DNA of 64,000 bases. Origin: JBBROS01 sp965217935. Its GTDB lineage: Bacteria > Pseudomonadota > Alphaproteobacteria > Acetobacterales > Acetobacteraceae. The notes under the pieces were generated by a model. It was not told the origin of the DNA, searched no databases, and saw nothing but the letters and a program-made list of their open reading frames with translations. This document shows, in pieces, positions 52,554-60,067 of the stretch. The stretch covers positions 124,001-188,000 of the forward strand of contig OZ244581.1 of NCBI GenBank assembly GCA_965217935.1, written 5' to 3'. Made by a program: the position numbers and the translations under genes. The stretch's first letter is position 1, and each line of letters begins with the position of its first letter.

Positions 52554-53331
52554 TCAGCCCCTTCGCCGGCGTTTCGGCGCGTGGCGCTCTGGCCGGAGCA
52601 AGTCGAGGTAGCCGCCGCGCATGAGGGTGAGACCGTAGCGAACGAGGCGGATCGCCTGGGTGCGCAGGCTGTCGTCGCGGAAGGCCGCGCCGGGCGGCAC
52701 GCGGTCGCCGAAGAGAGCCTGGGCGATCGCGCGGTAGTCCGCGCCGTCCAGCGTGCCGTCGAGCGCCCGCAGCGCAAGCTTCAGCCGGCGGCGACGATAG
52801 ACCGTCAGCGTCGCGGGCGAGGCGCGGCCGTCCACCAGCAGCCGGTACAGCCGCCGTGCGGTGTCGAGGCGGTCCTCGAACAGGCCATCGAGCGGGAGCA
52901 CGACCGCGACTACGCCCCCAGCCTCGCCTGAGAACAGGAGCGCGGACCGCGAGGGCGGCAGCGCGAGGAGGTCGAGGTAGTCGCCCTCAGACGCCGTACG
53001 GACGGCGACGGGGTTCGCGGGCGCGAGGACGGGTCCGTCGCACAGCGCGGACGGCAGCGAGGTCAGCAACGCCATGCGCGGGTTGGGCCGGGGAAGCCAG
53101 AGGATGGCGGCCTGGTCGGCCCGGAGGCGGGGGTCCACCGCGAAATCGCAACCCCCAGCGCGCCGGGACCGGCGCGGGATCGGCCGCGGACGGCTGGACG
53201 TTCAGGGTCTGATAGTCGGCGGCGTACTGGTCGTGACGCCGCAGGAACTCGAACGACACCTGCTCGGGCGCGAGGTCGTCGAAGTAGTCGTAGGCGGGGC
53301 CGCTCCGCCAGTCGCCGCCCGTCGCGGACAT
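52554..53331 (-). pseudogene. DUF2285/DUF6499-type island protein with a one-base insertion
   Basis: The N-terminus SATGGDWRSGPAYDYFDDLA and EQVSFEFLRRHDQYAADYQT (DUF6499-like) runs to RWGLRF. There one extra base near 53143 shifts the frame; the rest, VDPRLRADQAAILWLPRPNP, GDYLDLLALPPSRSALLFSG and RRLKLALRALDGTLDGADYR (DUF2285), is in the next frame. Total length 1 mod 3. These proteins are conserved in alphaproteobacterial ICEs and probably bind DNA; exact role unknown. Confidence 0.75.
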
Positions 53332-53429
53332 GCGACGTTCCTCCCTCAGAGGACGCCTACGCCGGACTCGGGAGGAACGCCCCACCGTAGAACTACACAC
53401 GTGGGGATCGGATCGGGAAGACGCGCGCG

Positions 53430-53479
53430 CGGCAACGCGCGTTGCGCTCGCGGCAACGCGCGTTGCGCTCGCGGCAACA
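53430..53479. repeat. Tandem 21-bp palindrome-bearing repeat
   Basis: About 2.4 copies of CGGCAACGCGCGTTGCGCTC+G, each with the 14-bp palindrome GCAACGCGCGTTGC. Lies between the DUF2285 small gene and the broken DUF6499/DUF2285 gene. Could be a binding-site cluster or a slippage product. Confidence 0.6.
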
Positions 53480-53752
53480 TCAATGGCTCGAACGGGAATG
53501 CAGGAGGTCGCGATAGCCCGTGTGGGTCATCCAGCGGGCGCGCGCTAGGTGGGCGGCATGGACGCGGCGGCATCGCTCGGGATCGGCGCCGGGATCGAGC
53601 CCCAGGACGATCGTCGCGACCTCGCGCCAGTCGGCCGCTTCCGCTGCTGCGTCGAGCAGGCGTGCGTAGGTTTTCAAATGGCGACGATCGTAATCGGTGA
53701 GGTGCTCGGACGTGGGCGGAGCCTCGTCGACGAGATGGGATGCGGCGTTCAT
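53480..53752 (-). CDS. Small DUF2285-type protein
   Basis: 90 residues: MNAASHLVDEAPPTSEHLTD, YDRRHLKTYARLLDAAAEAA, DWREVATIVLGLDPGADPER and LARARWMTHTGYRDLL. A widely conserved short protein in alphaproteobacterial islands, usually beside the DUF6499/DUF2285 gene as here; function unknown, DNA-binding suspected. Confidence 0.8.
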   Translation of the reverse strand: MNAASHLVDEAPPTSEHLTDYDRRHLKTYARLLDAAAEAADWREVATIVLGLDPGADPERCRRVHAAHLARARWMTHTGYRDLLHSRSSH

Positions 53753-53872
53753 GCGGCCTCCAATCAGCGATCATGTCCGGCGCAGCGCGGTTAAGCTCGA
53801 TTCCGAGTTCACCGCAATTTCGCTTCGCCGCGCTGTCCGGCCCAGCGAAGCATACGCCGCCTGCGATTACAT

Positions 53873-53895
53873 ACTAGAGTTCGTAACACTAGAGT
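53873..53895. promoter_or_regulatory. Direct repeats ACTAGAGT upstream of the XRE gene
   Basis: ACTAGAGT at 53873 and 53888, 15 bp apart, in a locally AT-rich patch 25 bp before the XRE start. Probably promoter/operator for autoregulation. Confidence 0.5.
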
Positions 53896-53919
53896 ATGTG
53901 ACCGGGCATCCAACCGTGC

Positions 53920-54180
53920 ATGGATATGCGCAGGCTGGTGGGCCGGAATTTCGCCCGTATCCGGCGCGCCAAGGGTCTGACCCAGGAACAGGTCGAAGAG
54001 CGCTCCGGGCACAGCCAACAGTACCTCTCCAGCCTGGAACGCGGCCGGCGCAATCCGACCGTGGTGACGCTGTTCGAGCTCGCGCAGGCGCTGGAGGTGA
54101 GCCATGTGGAACTCATCATGCCGGACGACGATGACGAAACGTCGGCCGCCGTGCGCAAGAGCAATACCGGGAAGCCGTAA
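53920..54180 (+). CDS. XRE family transcriptional regulator
   Basis: 86 residues. The classical HTH_3 domain covers residues 8-65: VGRNFARIRRAKGLTQEQVE, RSGHSQQYLSSLERGRRNPT and VVTLFELAQALEVSHVEL. A short acidic tail follows. It is the only plus-strand gene of this part and may be the island's master repressor, as similar XRE genes are in other ICEs. Confidence 0.9.
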   Translation: MDMRRLVGRNFARIRRAKGLTQEQVEERSGHSQQYLSSLERGRRNPTVVTLFELAQALEVSHVELIMPDDDDETSAAVRKSNTGKP

Positions 54181-54190
54181 AAGCGGAGTC

Positions 54191-54306
54191 CCGGTTCGCA
54201 GTAGAACCGACCCTTTTGTTCTGCACTTTTCCTGGACGCGCGAGGACGCCCTGCTCCGGGTGGAGCGGGGCGTTCTCCCGGTCAGTCGCCATTGCGGGGG
54301 GAGCAG
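54191..54306. repeat. Direct repeat L (degenerate copy of 55371-55488)
   Basis: ~115 bp closely matching the 3' end and downstream hairpin of the DUF736 gene: GTAGAACCGACC, then CGCGCGAGGACGCCC, the hairpin GCTCC GGGT GGAGC and the remains of the last DUF736 codons (RNGD-stop). It shows scattered mismatches. Together with 55371-55488 it brackets the SDR insert. Confidence 0.75.
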
Positions 54307-54353
54307 ATGAGCAACTGTGTTGTGGCGATCGCCATCATCCAACACGAGGTGGC

Positions 54354-55278
54354 TTAGAATCGCTCTTGGACCATCTCCTCGCTCTTGAGCCACAGCGCCT
54401 TCGCATGCTCGGGATCCAAGGCGTAGCTGCGCACGCCGAAGGAGGCGGCCGGATCATCGACTACGTTGGCCACATGACAGTCCTCGCAGTAATGCGCACC
54501 GACCTCGTCTGGAGATGCAACGAACCCCGCCCACACAGACGTCGCCGCCCCCTGCGCAACCGTCTTCCATGTAAAGGCGGACGCGGCCGAGGGCTGGGCT
54601 TCGATCATCTTTCGGGTGGTGTCGGTCAGCACCGCGCCCGGGTGAACGGCCGTCCACCCGCACGTCCCGAGCCCTGTGGCGGCGGTCGAACTCGACGGCG
54701 AAGAGGATGGTCGCTGTCTTGGACCGGCGGTAAGCCTTGAGCGGGTCGTAGGGCGTCTGCTCGAAGTTCGGATCGGCCAAATCGACGTCAGCGCCGCGAT
54801 GGCCGGCCGAGGAAACCATGACGAGCCGACCGCCGGGTTTGAATAGTCTGGCGATGCGGTTGACCAGTAAGAAGTGGCCGAGGTGGTTGGTCCCGAACTG
54901 GGTCTCGAACCCGTCTGCGGTTGTTCCCTTGGGAGCCGCCATCACACCGGCGTTGGCGATGACGGCGTCGAACGGCTCGCCGGCGTTCAGCAAAGTGTCG
55001 GCGCAGGATCGCACGCTCGCCAGAGACGCGAGATCAAGTTCAACGAGCTGAAAGCCGCCTGCCGACCCTGTGTTCGCGCCGACTTGCGCGGTTGCGGTTC
55101 GTGCCTTGCCGAGATCGCGGGCGGCGCCGACGACCTGGGCGCCATGGGCGGCGAGCACGCGAGCGGTTTCCACCCCCACTCCAGCCGATACGCCGGTCAC
55201 CAGCACCCGCAAGCCGGCTAGATCAATCTCTTGCAGAACCTCATGCGCCGTCGATGTCGCTCCGAATGTTCTCGTCAT
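54354..55278 (-). pseudogene. SDR family oxidoreductase, one-base insertion near the C-terminus
   Basis: The first ~215 residues are intact: LRVLVTGVSAGVGVETARVL (cofactor), VIANAGVMAAP, RLVMVSSAGHRGADVDLADP (Ser) and LKAYRRSKTATILFAVE (YxxxK). One extra base near 54645 shifts the frame; the true C-terminus (AVHPGAVLTDTTRKMIEAQP ... YALDPEHAKALWLKSEEMVQ) follows in the other frame. Related to retinol-dehydrogenase-like SDRs. The start at 55278 is clear. Surrounded by the ~115-bp direct repeats. Confidence 0.8.
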
Positions 55279-55370
55279 GATGTTCTCTCAGCTGTCTGGG
55301 CAGCGCCAACCCTCTGGATGGCGCCGGCATCTCGCACGAGCAACGCTGTGAAGCCGCAGACGGGTCTTTC

Positions 55371-55488
55371 CGGTTAGCCGTAGAACCGACCCTCCTGCTC
55401 TGCGCTTTTCCTGAACGCGCGAGGACGCCCCGCTCCGGGTGGAGCGGGGCGGGGCCCGATCAGTCGCCGTTGCGGCGGGACCAGATCA
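55371..55488. repeat. Direct repeat R (DUF736 3' end and downstream)
   Basis: Original-looking copy of the repeat at 54191-54306; it contains the stop codon of DUF736. Thirty bases of it (55416-55445) are found again exactly, inverted, at 56336-56365. Confidence 0.75.
55428..55449 (-). terminator. Hairpin terminator after DUF736
   Basis: CCCCGCTCC GGGT GGAGCGGGG: 9-bp perfect GC stem with a 4-nt loop, 11 bp after the DUF736 stop. No long U-run follows, so it may act as an mRNA-stabilising or bidirectional structure. Confidence 0.55.
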
Positions 55489-55768
55489 GGCTGTAGCTGC
55501 CGGCCTCCTCGCCCTCGACCAGGGTGGCGTAGATCGGAGCCGGGAAGCTCGGATCGTCCAGCTTGACCGAGAGGTAGTCGCGGCCCTCGTTCGACTTCTT
55601 CTTCCAGGCCGCCCCGAACTCGGTGGAGCCGGCGAAGACGCGGTAGTCGGGGGCCTTGTCGCTGGCCTTGTCCGCCGCCTTGATGGTCGTCTTGGCGTTG
55701 ATGTTGAGGGTCTTGACCGAGCCGGTGAAGGTGTCGCCCGAGCGGGTGAAGGTGCCGATGGTCGCCAT
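55460..55768 (-). CDS. DUF736 family protein
   Basis: 102 residues: MATIGTFTRSGDTFTGSVKT, APDYRVFAGSTEFGAAWKKK, SNEGRDYLSVKLDDPSFPAP and GSYSLIWSRRNGD. A small protein nearly always present in alphaproteobacterial plasmids and ICEs; function unknown, nucleic-acid binding proposed. The ATG is preceded by AGGAGA. Upstream is a ~100-bp leader repeated before the DUF2493 gene. Confidence 0.92.
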   Translation of the reverse strand: MATIGTFTRSGDTFTGSVKTLNINAKTTIKAADKASDKAPDYRVFAGSTEFGAAWKKKSNEGRDYLSVKLDDPSFPAPIYATLVEGEEAGSYSLIWSRRNGD

Positions 55769-55860
55769 GGTGAAGTCTCCTGTCTGTTCCTCGGGACCGT
55801 CCAGCGCGACCTCGATGGCGATCGACAGGCCGGAGGCGATCGACGCCGCACCCGCTCGCG

Positions 55861-55960
55861 GGCCGCAGCGCAGCGGAGGACGACGGCGGGCGGCTTTCTT
55901 GTCCCGCGAGGAATGACCGTTCGCGGTCAGGGGAAGAAAGTTGCCCGCCGCCGTTGCGGC
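55861..55960 (-). promoter_or_regulatory. Duplicated leader A (structured), upstream of DUF736
   Basis: Closely matches 61101-61203. On the minus strand, CTTTCTT (55940-55934) can pair with AAGAAAG (55900-55894); inside it TGACCG-CGAA-CGGTCA forms a second stem. The inner edge of the outer stem is 126 nt from the DUF736 ATG, the same distance as in copy B. Candidate leader RNA or promoter-region control element. Confidence 0.65.
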
Positions 55961-56465
55961 TGAGGCGATCGAGGCGAAGCCGTCCTTCGGCCAGATCAGG
56001 CCATGAGAGGTCGTGTGGGTCGCACCCGCCAGACAGGCCCGGAGACGAGCTGGCGACAAAGGTCACCCGCCCACAAGGACAACCCCGGCTCGATCGTACG
56101 AAGACCCGCATCCGCGCGCGACCGGCGGTAAACCGGACAGCGACACCGGCCGCCATCCGCGCCTCCCGCCGCCACCGTTTCCGCCCCGGCCTGGATAACG
56201 TCGAACGAGACCCGCTCAACCCGCTGGCAGGCGATCCGGACACCCCGATTCAAACGCCACCTCTGTCGAGGGCTTGGCCGGATGCTGTTGCCTGCTTCGC
56301 TGCTCCGCTTGGTGACGTTAGCCGGTCAGCGTCCTGCTCCACCCGGAGCGGGGCGTCCTCGCGCGCCCTTCCGCGTCAGTGATCGAGCCCGGGAGAGGCG
56401 AAACGGCGCGAGCCGGTTCGAGCGCAGCCGAAGAGCCCGGCCCGAAGGGCGACGCCCGGCTCCTC
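55961..56465. other. Intergenic stretch with inverted hairpin copy
   Basis: About 500 bp between leader A and the SRAP gene. A minus-strand frame at 55996-56253 (85 codons) has no recognised family. At 56336-56365 lies a 30-bp exact inverted copy of the DUF736 terminator region (GCTCC ACCC GGAGC hairpin). No other feature is seen. Confidence 0.5.
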
Positions 56466-57043
56466 CTACCGGACTTGCTCCACGTTCAAGCTGCCAGCCT
56501 GGAGAGGTCGCAACAGCTCGGCTTCCGGCCGCGACAGGTCCAGCCACGCGCGCCAGTCCGCCCGATCGAGCACGACCATTTGCCGGTCGTGGATGGGCGC
56601 CACGTCAGGGCCGGGGGCGGTGGTGAGGAGGGTGAATGCCTCGGGCGCGTTATCGGTCGCCGGTCGCCAGAGCCCGGCGAAGCAAAACCAGTCCTCGCCC
56701 GCCTTGGTGAAGCGCCACTTCGACTTCGGCGACTTCGCCCCGGTGAACTCGAAGAAATGCGAGGCGGGCACGAGGCAGCGACCGTTGGGAAAGCGGCGGC
56801 CCTCGCTGCGGAAATTGATGACGGGCGGCGCCTTGGCCCGGCTAGGCGTGAAGCCCCAGCGCACCTGCGCCAGCTCTACCCCGTCATCGCACCCACGACG
56901 ATGGGTGCGGACTCGGTCGGCCAGATGTCTTCGCGCGGCTCAAGGTTGGGAATGGCGCCGCGTGCGATCAGCGGCAGCTTGATCTGGCTGAACGCCTCGA
57001 CATAGGCGTCGTAGGGGACGCGATTGCCGTAGTCATTGCACAC
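56466..57043 (-). pseudogene. SOS response-associated peptidase (SRAP/YedK type), one-base deletion
   Basis: From a GTG at 57043 the frame reads (V)CNDYGNRVPYDAYVEAFSQI, with the catalytic Cys2, then IPNLEPREDIWPTESAPIVV. Near 56888 one base is missing; the remainder, VRWGFTPSRAKAPPVINFRS, LVPASHFFEFTG (catalytic Glu) and VAPIHDRQMVVL (His), is in the next frame. Length is 2 mod 3. SRAP proteins shield abasic sites in single-stranded DNA; on mobile elements they may protect transferred DNA. Pseudogene or sequence error. Confidence 0.8.
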
Positions 57044-57047
57044 TGGC

Positions 57048-57479
57048 CTATGCCGCGCGTGGGATCGACGGCGCCTCGCCCAGCGGCGTCGCCAGCCGCA
57101 CCAGGGCAGCGACCGCGATGATCAGGGCACCGATCCCGGCGAAGACCGGCTGCCACACCCCGTGTGCGCCGCCGATGCGGCTGAGGCCGAGCACGACGTG
57201 GTAGCCCGCGAAGGCCGCCGGTGCGGCGAAGGCGATCGCGACCGTGAGCCGGAGGGCGTTTGACTTGGTGAAGCCGAGGATGAGTTGGCCAAGCCCGAAG
57301 GTCAGGCCGGCGGCGGCAAGGCCGACGAGGATCGCCACTAACCAGCCTGCGCCGGTATCGTAGGCGAAGCGCCCGGCGGTGACGCCCGCAAATAGTGGCA
57401 GGGCGAAGATCGCCATGTTGAACATGAGCGCGATCAGGAGGCAGATGCCGGTCAGGCTGACGATCACTCCGACGATCAT
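57048..57479 (-). CDS. Small multi-span membrane protein, function unknown
   Basis: 143 residues with four or five hydrophobic spans (VIVSLTGICLLIALMFNMAI, FALPLFAGVTAGRFAYDTGA, GWLVAILVGLAAAGLTFGLG, LTVAIAFAAPAAFAGYHVVL, VFAGIGALIIAVAALVRLAT). No catalytic motif. It ends 4 bp before the SRAP gene and is co-directional, a pairing I take as an operon. Family not recognised. Confidence 0.75.
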   Translation of the reverse strand: MIVGVIVSLTGICLLIALMFNMAIFALPLFAGVTAGRFAYDTGAGWLVAILVGLAAAGLTFGLGQLILGFTKSNALRLTVAIAFAAPAAFAGYHVVLGLSRIGGAHGVWQPVFAGIGALIIAVAALVRLATPLGEAPSIPRAA

Positions 57480-57608
57480 GACGTCTTCTCCTCATGCTGA
57501 TTTTGCCATTTCCGGGGTCGCAAGTCATGCGGAACCTGACGCGGGTTCGGGCCCCAGGTGTAGTTTGCGATGGGCGGAAACGGGGCCGCCCAGGCGGCCC
57601 CGGGCGCC

Positions 57609-57773
57609 TCACCGCTCATACGGATCGAACTCGGCGACGAGGGTGGTGGGATCGCCGTCGAACTCCGCCGTGGGCATGGCGCCGTAGCCCTCTCCAGCCC
57701 TGAAGATGACGATGCAGGTCATCAGCGTGGTGGCGAGGCTCCAGGCGAACTCCTGTGCGGTGGAAAGTGGCAT
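57609..57773 (-). CDS. Small conserved-looking island protein (54 aa)
   Basis: 54 residues: MPLSTAQEFAWSLATTLMTC, then a hydrophobic stretch and an acidic C-terminus (AEFDGDPTTLVAEFDPYER). Codon use is normal and the start context is plausible. I recall similar short proteins in alphaproteobacterial islands but cannot name a family. It lies alone between the membrane-protein gene and the NmrA gene. Confidence 0.6.
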   Translation of the reverse strand: MPLSTAQEFAWSLATTLMTCIVIFRAGEGYGAMPTAEFDGDPTTLVAEFDPYER

Positions 57774-58086
57774 CGGACCGGCTCCTGTTCGGGAGCGGGG
57801 ACCGCCCCCGCTCGACAGGCGCCCGATGTGTCCGGCGCGGGACCGCGATCACCCGGAGGCGAAGCCGGAGCGGTCGCAAGCTCTGCTTAAGCGAACCCCT
57901 TGCGGGTTGATCGAACAAGGTCCCGGGTCGGACCAAGGATCAGCGGCTGTGAGTGGGGTGGTTACAGTGATCAGGAGCCATCGGCCGATGGCACGTCTCA
58001 CCCCCGAAGCAGGTGGAGAACCTTCTTATACCTTCTGTGGCTTTCAGCCGATCCGCTTATGAGCGCTGGATGACCTGAGCTGACGT
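57774..58086. other. Gene-free stretch
   Basis: About 310 bp; no coding frame with family features. A GC-rich part near 57780-57900 is followed by a less GC-rich part near the NmrA 3' end, probably the junction between backbone and an inserted NmrA/AraC module. Confidence 0.45.
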
Positions 58087-58965
58087 TCAGCCGAGAATTG
58101 CCGGCTTCAGCTTTTCCTCGACCCAGTGATGGAAGCTAGTCACTCCAATGATGCCGGTCGAGCGCGGAGCCACGTTGTCCATGCCTTCGTTCTTGGCGCG
58201 CAGCATGTCGAGATAACCTTGCGCGAAAGCGTCGGTCCAGCCGCGCCCGATTAGCTGCGCCTTGAAGGCGTCGGACGGGACCTGCTGGTAGCGGACCTCA
58301 CGGCCGATGACCTCCGAGATGATCGCCGCGAGGTCGCCGTATGACAGTTCCTCGGGCCCAAGCACCGGCACGTCCTCCTGCCCCGTCCAGGATCGGTCCC
58401 GCAGCAGCCGGGCGGCGGCCGCGCCCGTGTCGCGCGTGGCGGTGTGCGGCAGCTTCTTGTCGGGATCGATTACGCCGACCGTCCGCCCCTGACGGATCGC
58501 ATCGACTTGCTGGAGCGCGTTGTCCATGAAGGCTGGCAAGGCGAGCCCACGAACGGCAGCGCCCGTCGCACGTAGCAAGTCGACCATGCGGATCGACCCA
58601 GTCGCGTTCCCAGCCTTGTCCTGCCACTCGGTGTCGCGCCCGAGTGTGGTAGCCGCGACGATGTGGCCGATGCTGTGGCGGCGCATCGCCTCTGCGCCTG
58701 GGCGGGCGAAATCAACCGTGGCGGCAGCCGGTGTTTCGGACGGCGTGGGCGGGCAAAGCCAGAATACTGCATCCGCGCCCTGAAAGGCGCGATCGACTAC
58801 GGCTGAGTCACCGTGCGAACCCTCGACGATTTCAACCCGGTCGCGAACCGCCTTCGGCAGCTTGTTCGGATCGCGAACAATGACGCGCAGTGCTTCCCCG
58901 GCATCGAGCAGGTGCTGGACGACATGGTGCCCGATATTACCAGTCGGTGTCGTGACCACGATCAT
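58087..58965 (-). CDS. NmrA family NAD(P)-binding protein
   Basis: 292 residues, paralogous to 35528-36415 (roughly 65-70% identical by eye). MIVVTTPTGNIGHHVVQHLL is the cofactor motif; RSWTGQEDVPVLGPEELSYG and KNEGMDNVAPRSTGIIG are conserved. NmrA-like proteins are NAD(P) sensors or quinone/aldehyde reductases. Divergent from the AraC gene at 59066. Confidence 0.88.
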   Translation of the reverse strand: MIVVTTPTGNIGHHVVQHLLDAGEALRVIVRDPNKLPKAVRDRVEIVEGSHGDSAVVDRAFQGADAVFWLCPPTPSETPAAATVDFARPGAEAMRRHSIGHIVAATTLGRDTEWQDKAGNATGSIRMVDLLRATGAAVRGLALPAFMDNALQQVDAIRQGRTVGVIDPDKKLPHTATRDTGAAAARLLRDRSWTGQEDVPVLGPEELSYGDLAAIISEVIGREVRYQQVPSDAFKAQLIGRGWTDAFAQGYLDMLRAKNEGMDNVAPRSTGIIGVTSFHHWVEEKLKPAILG

Positions 58966-59065
58966 GGAGAGCCCTTCTTGTGAACGCAGGCACTAAATAG
59001 ACATCGAACTGCGCACCATCTACACGCGATCGTCGCTGTTTTCTTCGCCATCGTCCCGGAGGATC

Positions 59066-59998
59066 ATGGACCCGCTATCCGACGTCCTCGCGCTTCTGAA
59101 GCCTCAAAGCTGCCTTACCGCCGGCCTGGACGCGGGTGGGGATTGGGCCATCCGGTTCGACAACCGGGCCGGCACGATCAAGTGCTACGCGGTGACGGGC
59201 GGCGCCTGCTGGTTGAAGGTGGACGGCGTGGACGACGGGGTACGCCTAGCCGCAGGCGACTGCTTCGTGCTGCCGAGCGGCCGCTCGTTCACTTTGGCCA
59301 GCAACTTGGCTCTGCTCCCTGTTCAGGCGCATGATGTGCTGACGCTCGCGCCGCTGGGCGGCGTCGTCGTGCACAATGGCGGGGGCGATGTTATGCTCGC
59401 GGGCACCCGTTTCGAGGTGAACTGGCGCAAGGCGGAGGCGCTACTCGGGGCACTTCCGCCGGTAGTACACCTCCAGGCGGCCGAGGATCAGGCGGCGCTA
59501 CGCTGGTCAATTGAGCGAATGATGGCCGAGATGCACGATGGCAGGCCCGGCTCCTCTCTTGCCGCGCACCATTTGGCCCATCTGATGCTCCTCCAGGCGC
59601 TCCGGCTCTATCTGTCGCGACAGGCGGGCGAACAGGTAGGGTGGTTCTACGCGCTTGCAGACCAGCAGCTGAACAAGGCGATCACGGCCATGCATGCGGA
59701 TCCAGCGCATCGCTGGACGCTGAACGAGCTGGCGATCAGGGCCGGCATGTCGCGATCGATCTTCGCACAGCGCTTCCGGGAGAAGGTAGGGCAGACGCCG
59801 ATCGTGTATCTGACCCGATGGCGGATGATGCTGGCGGCCGAGCGGCTCGCGTCCGGTCGCAACCCATTGGCGCAGATTGCCCGGTCTTGCGGGTACGAGT
59901 CCGAAAACGCCTTCAACACGGCATTCAGGCGGGTGATGGGCTGCTCGCCGCGTCGCTATACCAGTGCGGAAGCGAACAGCTTGGAGCCACCTGAATGA
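59066..59998 (+). CDS. AraC family regulator (cupin_6 type)
   Basis: 310 residues. N-terminal cupin (GTIKCYAVTGGACWLKVDGV, LAAGDCFVLPSGRSFTLASN) and C-terminal double HTH (WTLNELAIRAGMSRSIFAQR, FREKVGQTPIVYLTRWRMML, IARSCGYESENAFNTAFRRV). These regulators typically sit beside one oxidoreductase, here the divergent NmrA gene with a 100-bp spacer. Confidence 0.92.
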   Translation: MDPLSDVLALLKPQSCLTAGLDAGGDWAIRFDNRAGTIKCYAVTGGACWLKVDGVDDGVRLAAGDCFVLPSGRSFTLASNLALLPVQAHDVLTLAPLGGVVVHNGGGDVMLAGTRFEVNWRKAEALLGALPPVVHLQAAEDQAALRWSIERMMAEMHDGRPGSSLAAHHLAHLMLLQALRLYLSRQAGEQVGWFYALADQQLNKAITAMHADPAHRWTLNELAIRAGMSRSIFAQRFREKVGQTPIVYLTRWRMMLAAERLASGRNPLAQIARSCGYESENAFNTAFRRVMGCSPRRYTSAEANSLEPPE

Positions 59999-60067
59999 AC
60001 GACCGTTTTCGGGCCATCGAGCCAAACGGGATGAGTGACCGACGTTGATCGGCAGCGGAAGCGGCGC

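Noticed and set aside
57774..58086. Further small gene before the NmrA gene
   Set aside because: Short frames here have no start context or conserved features.
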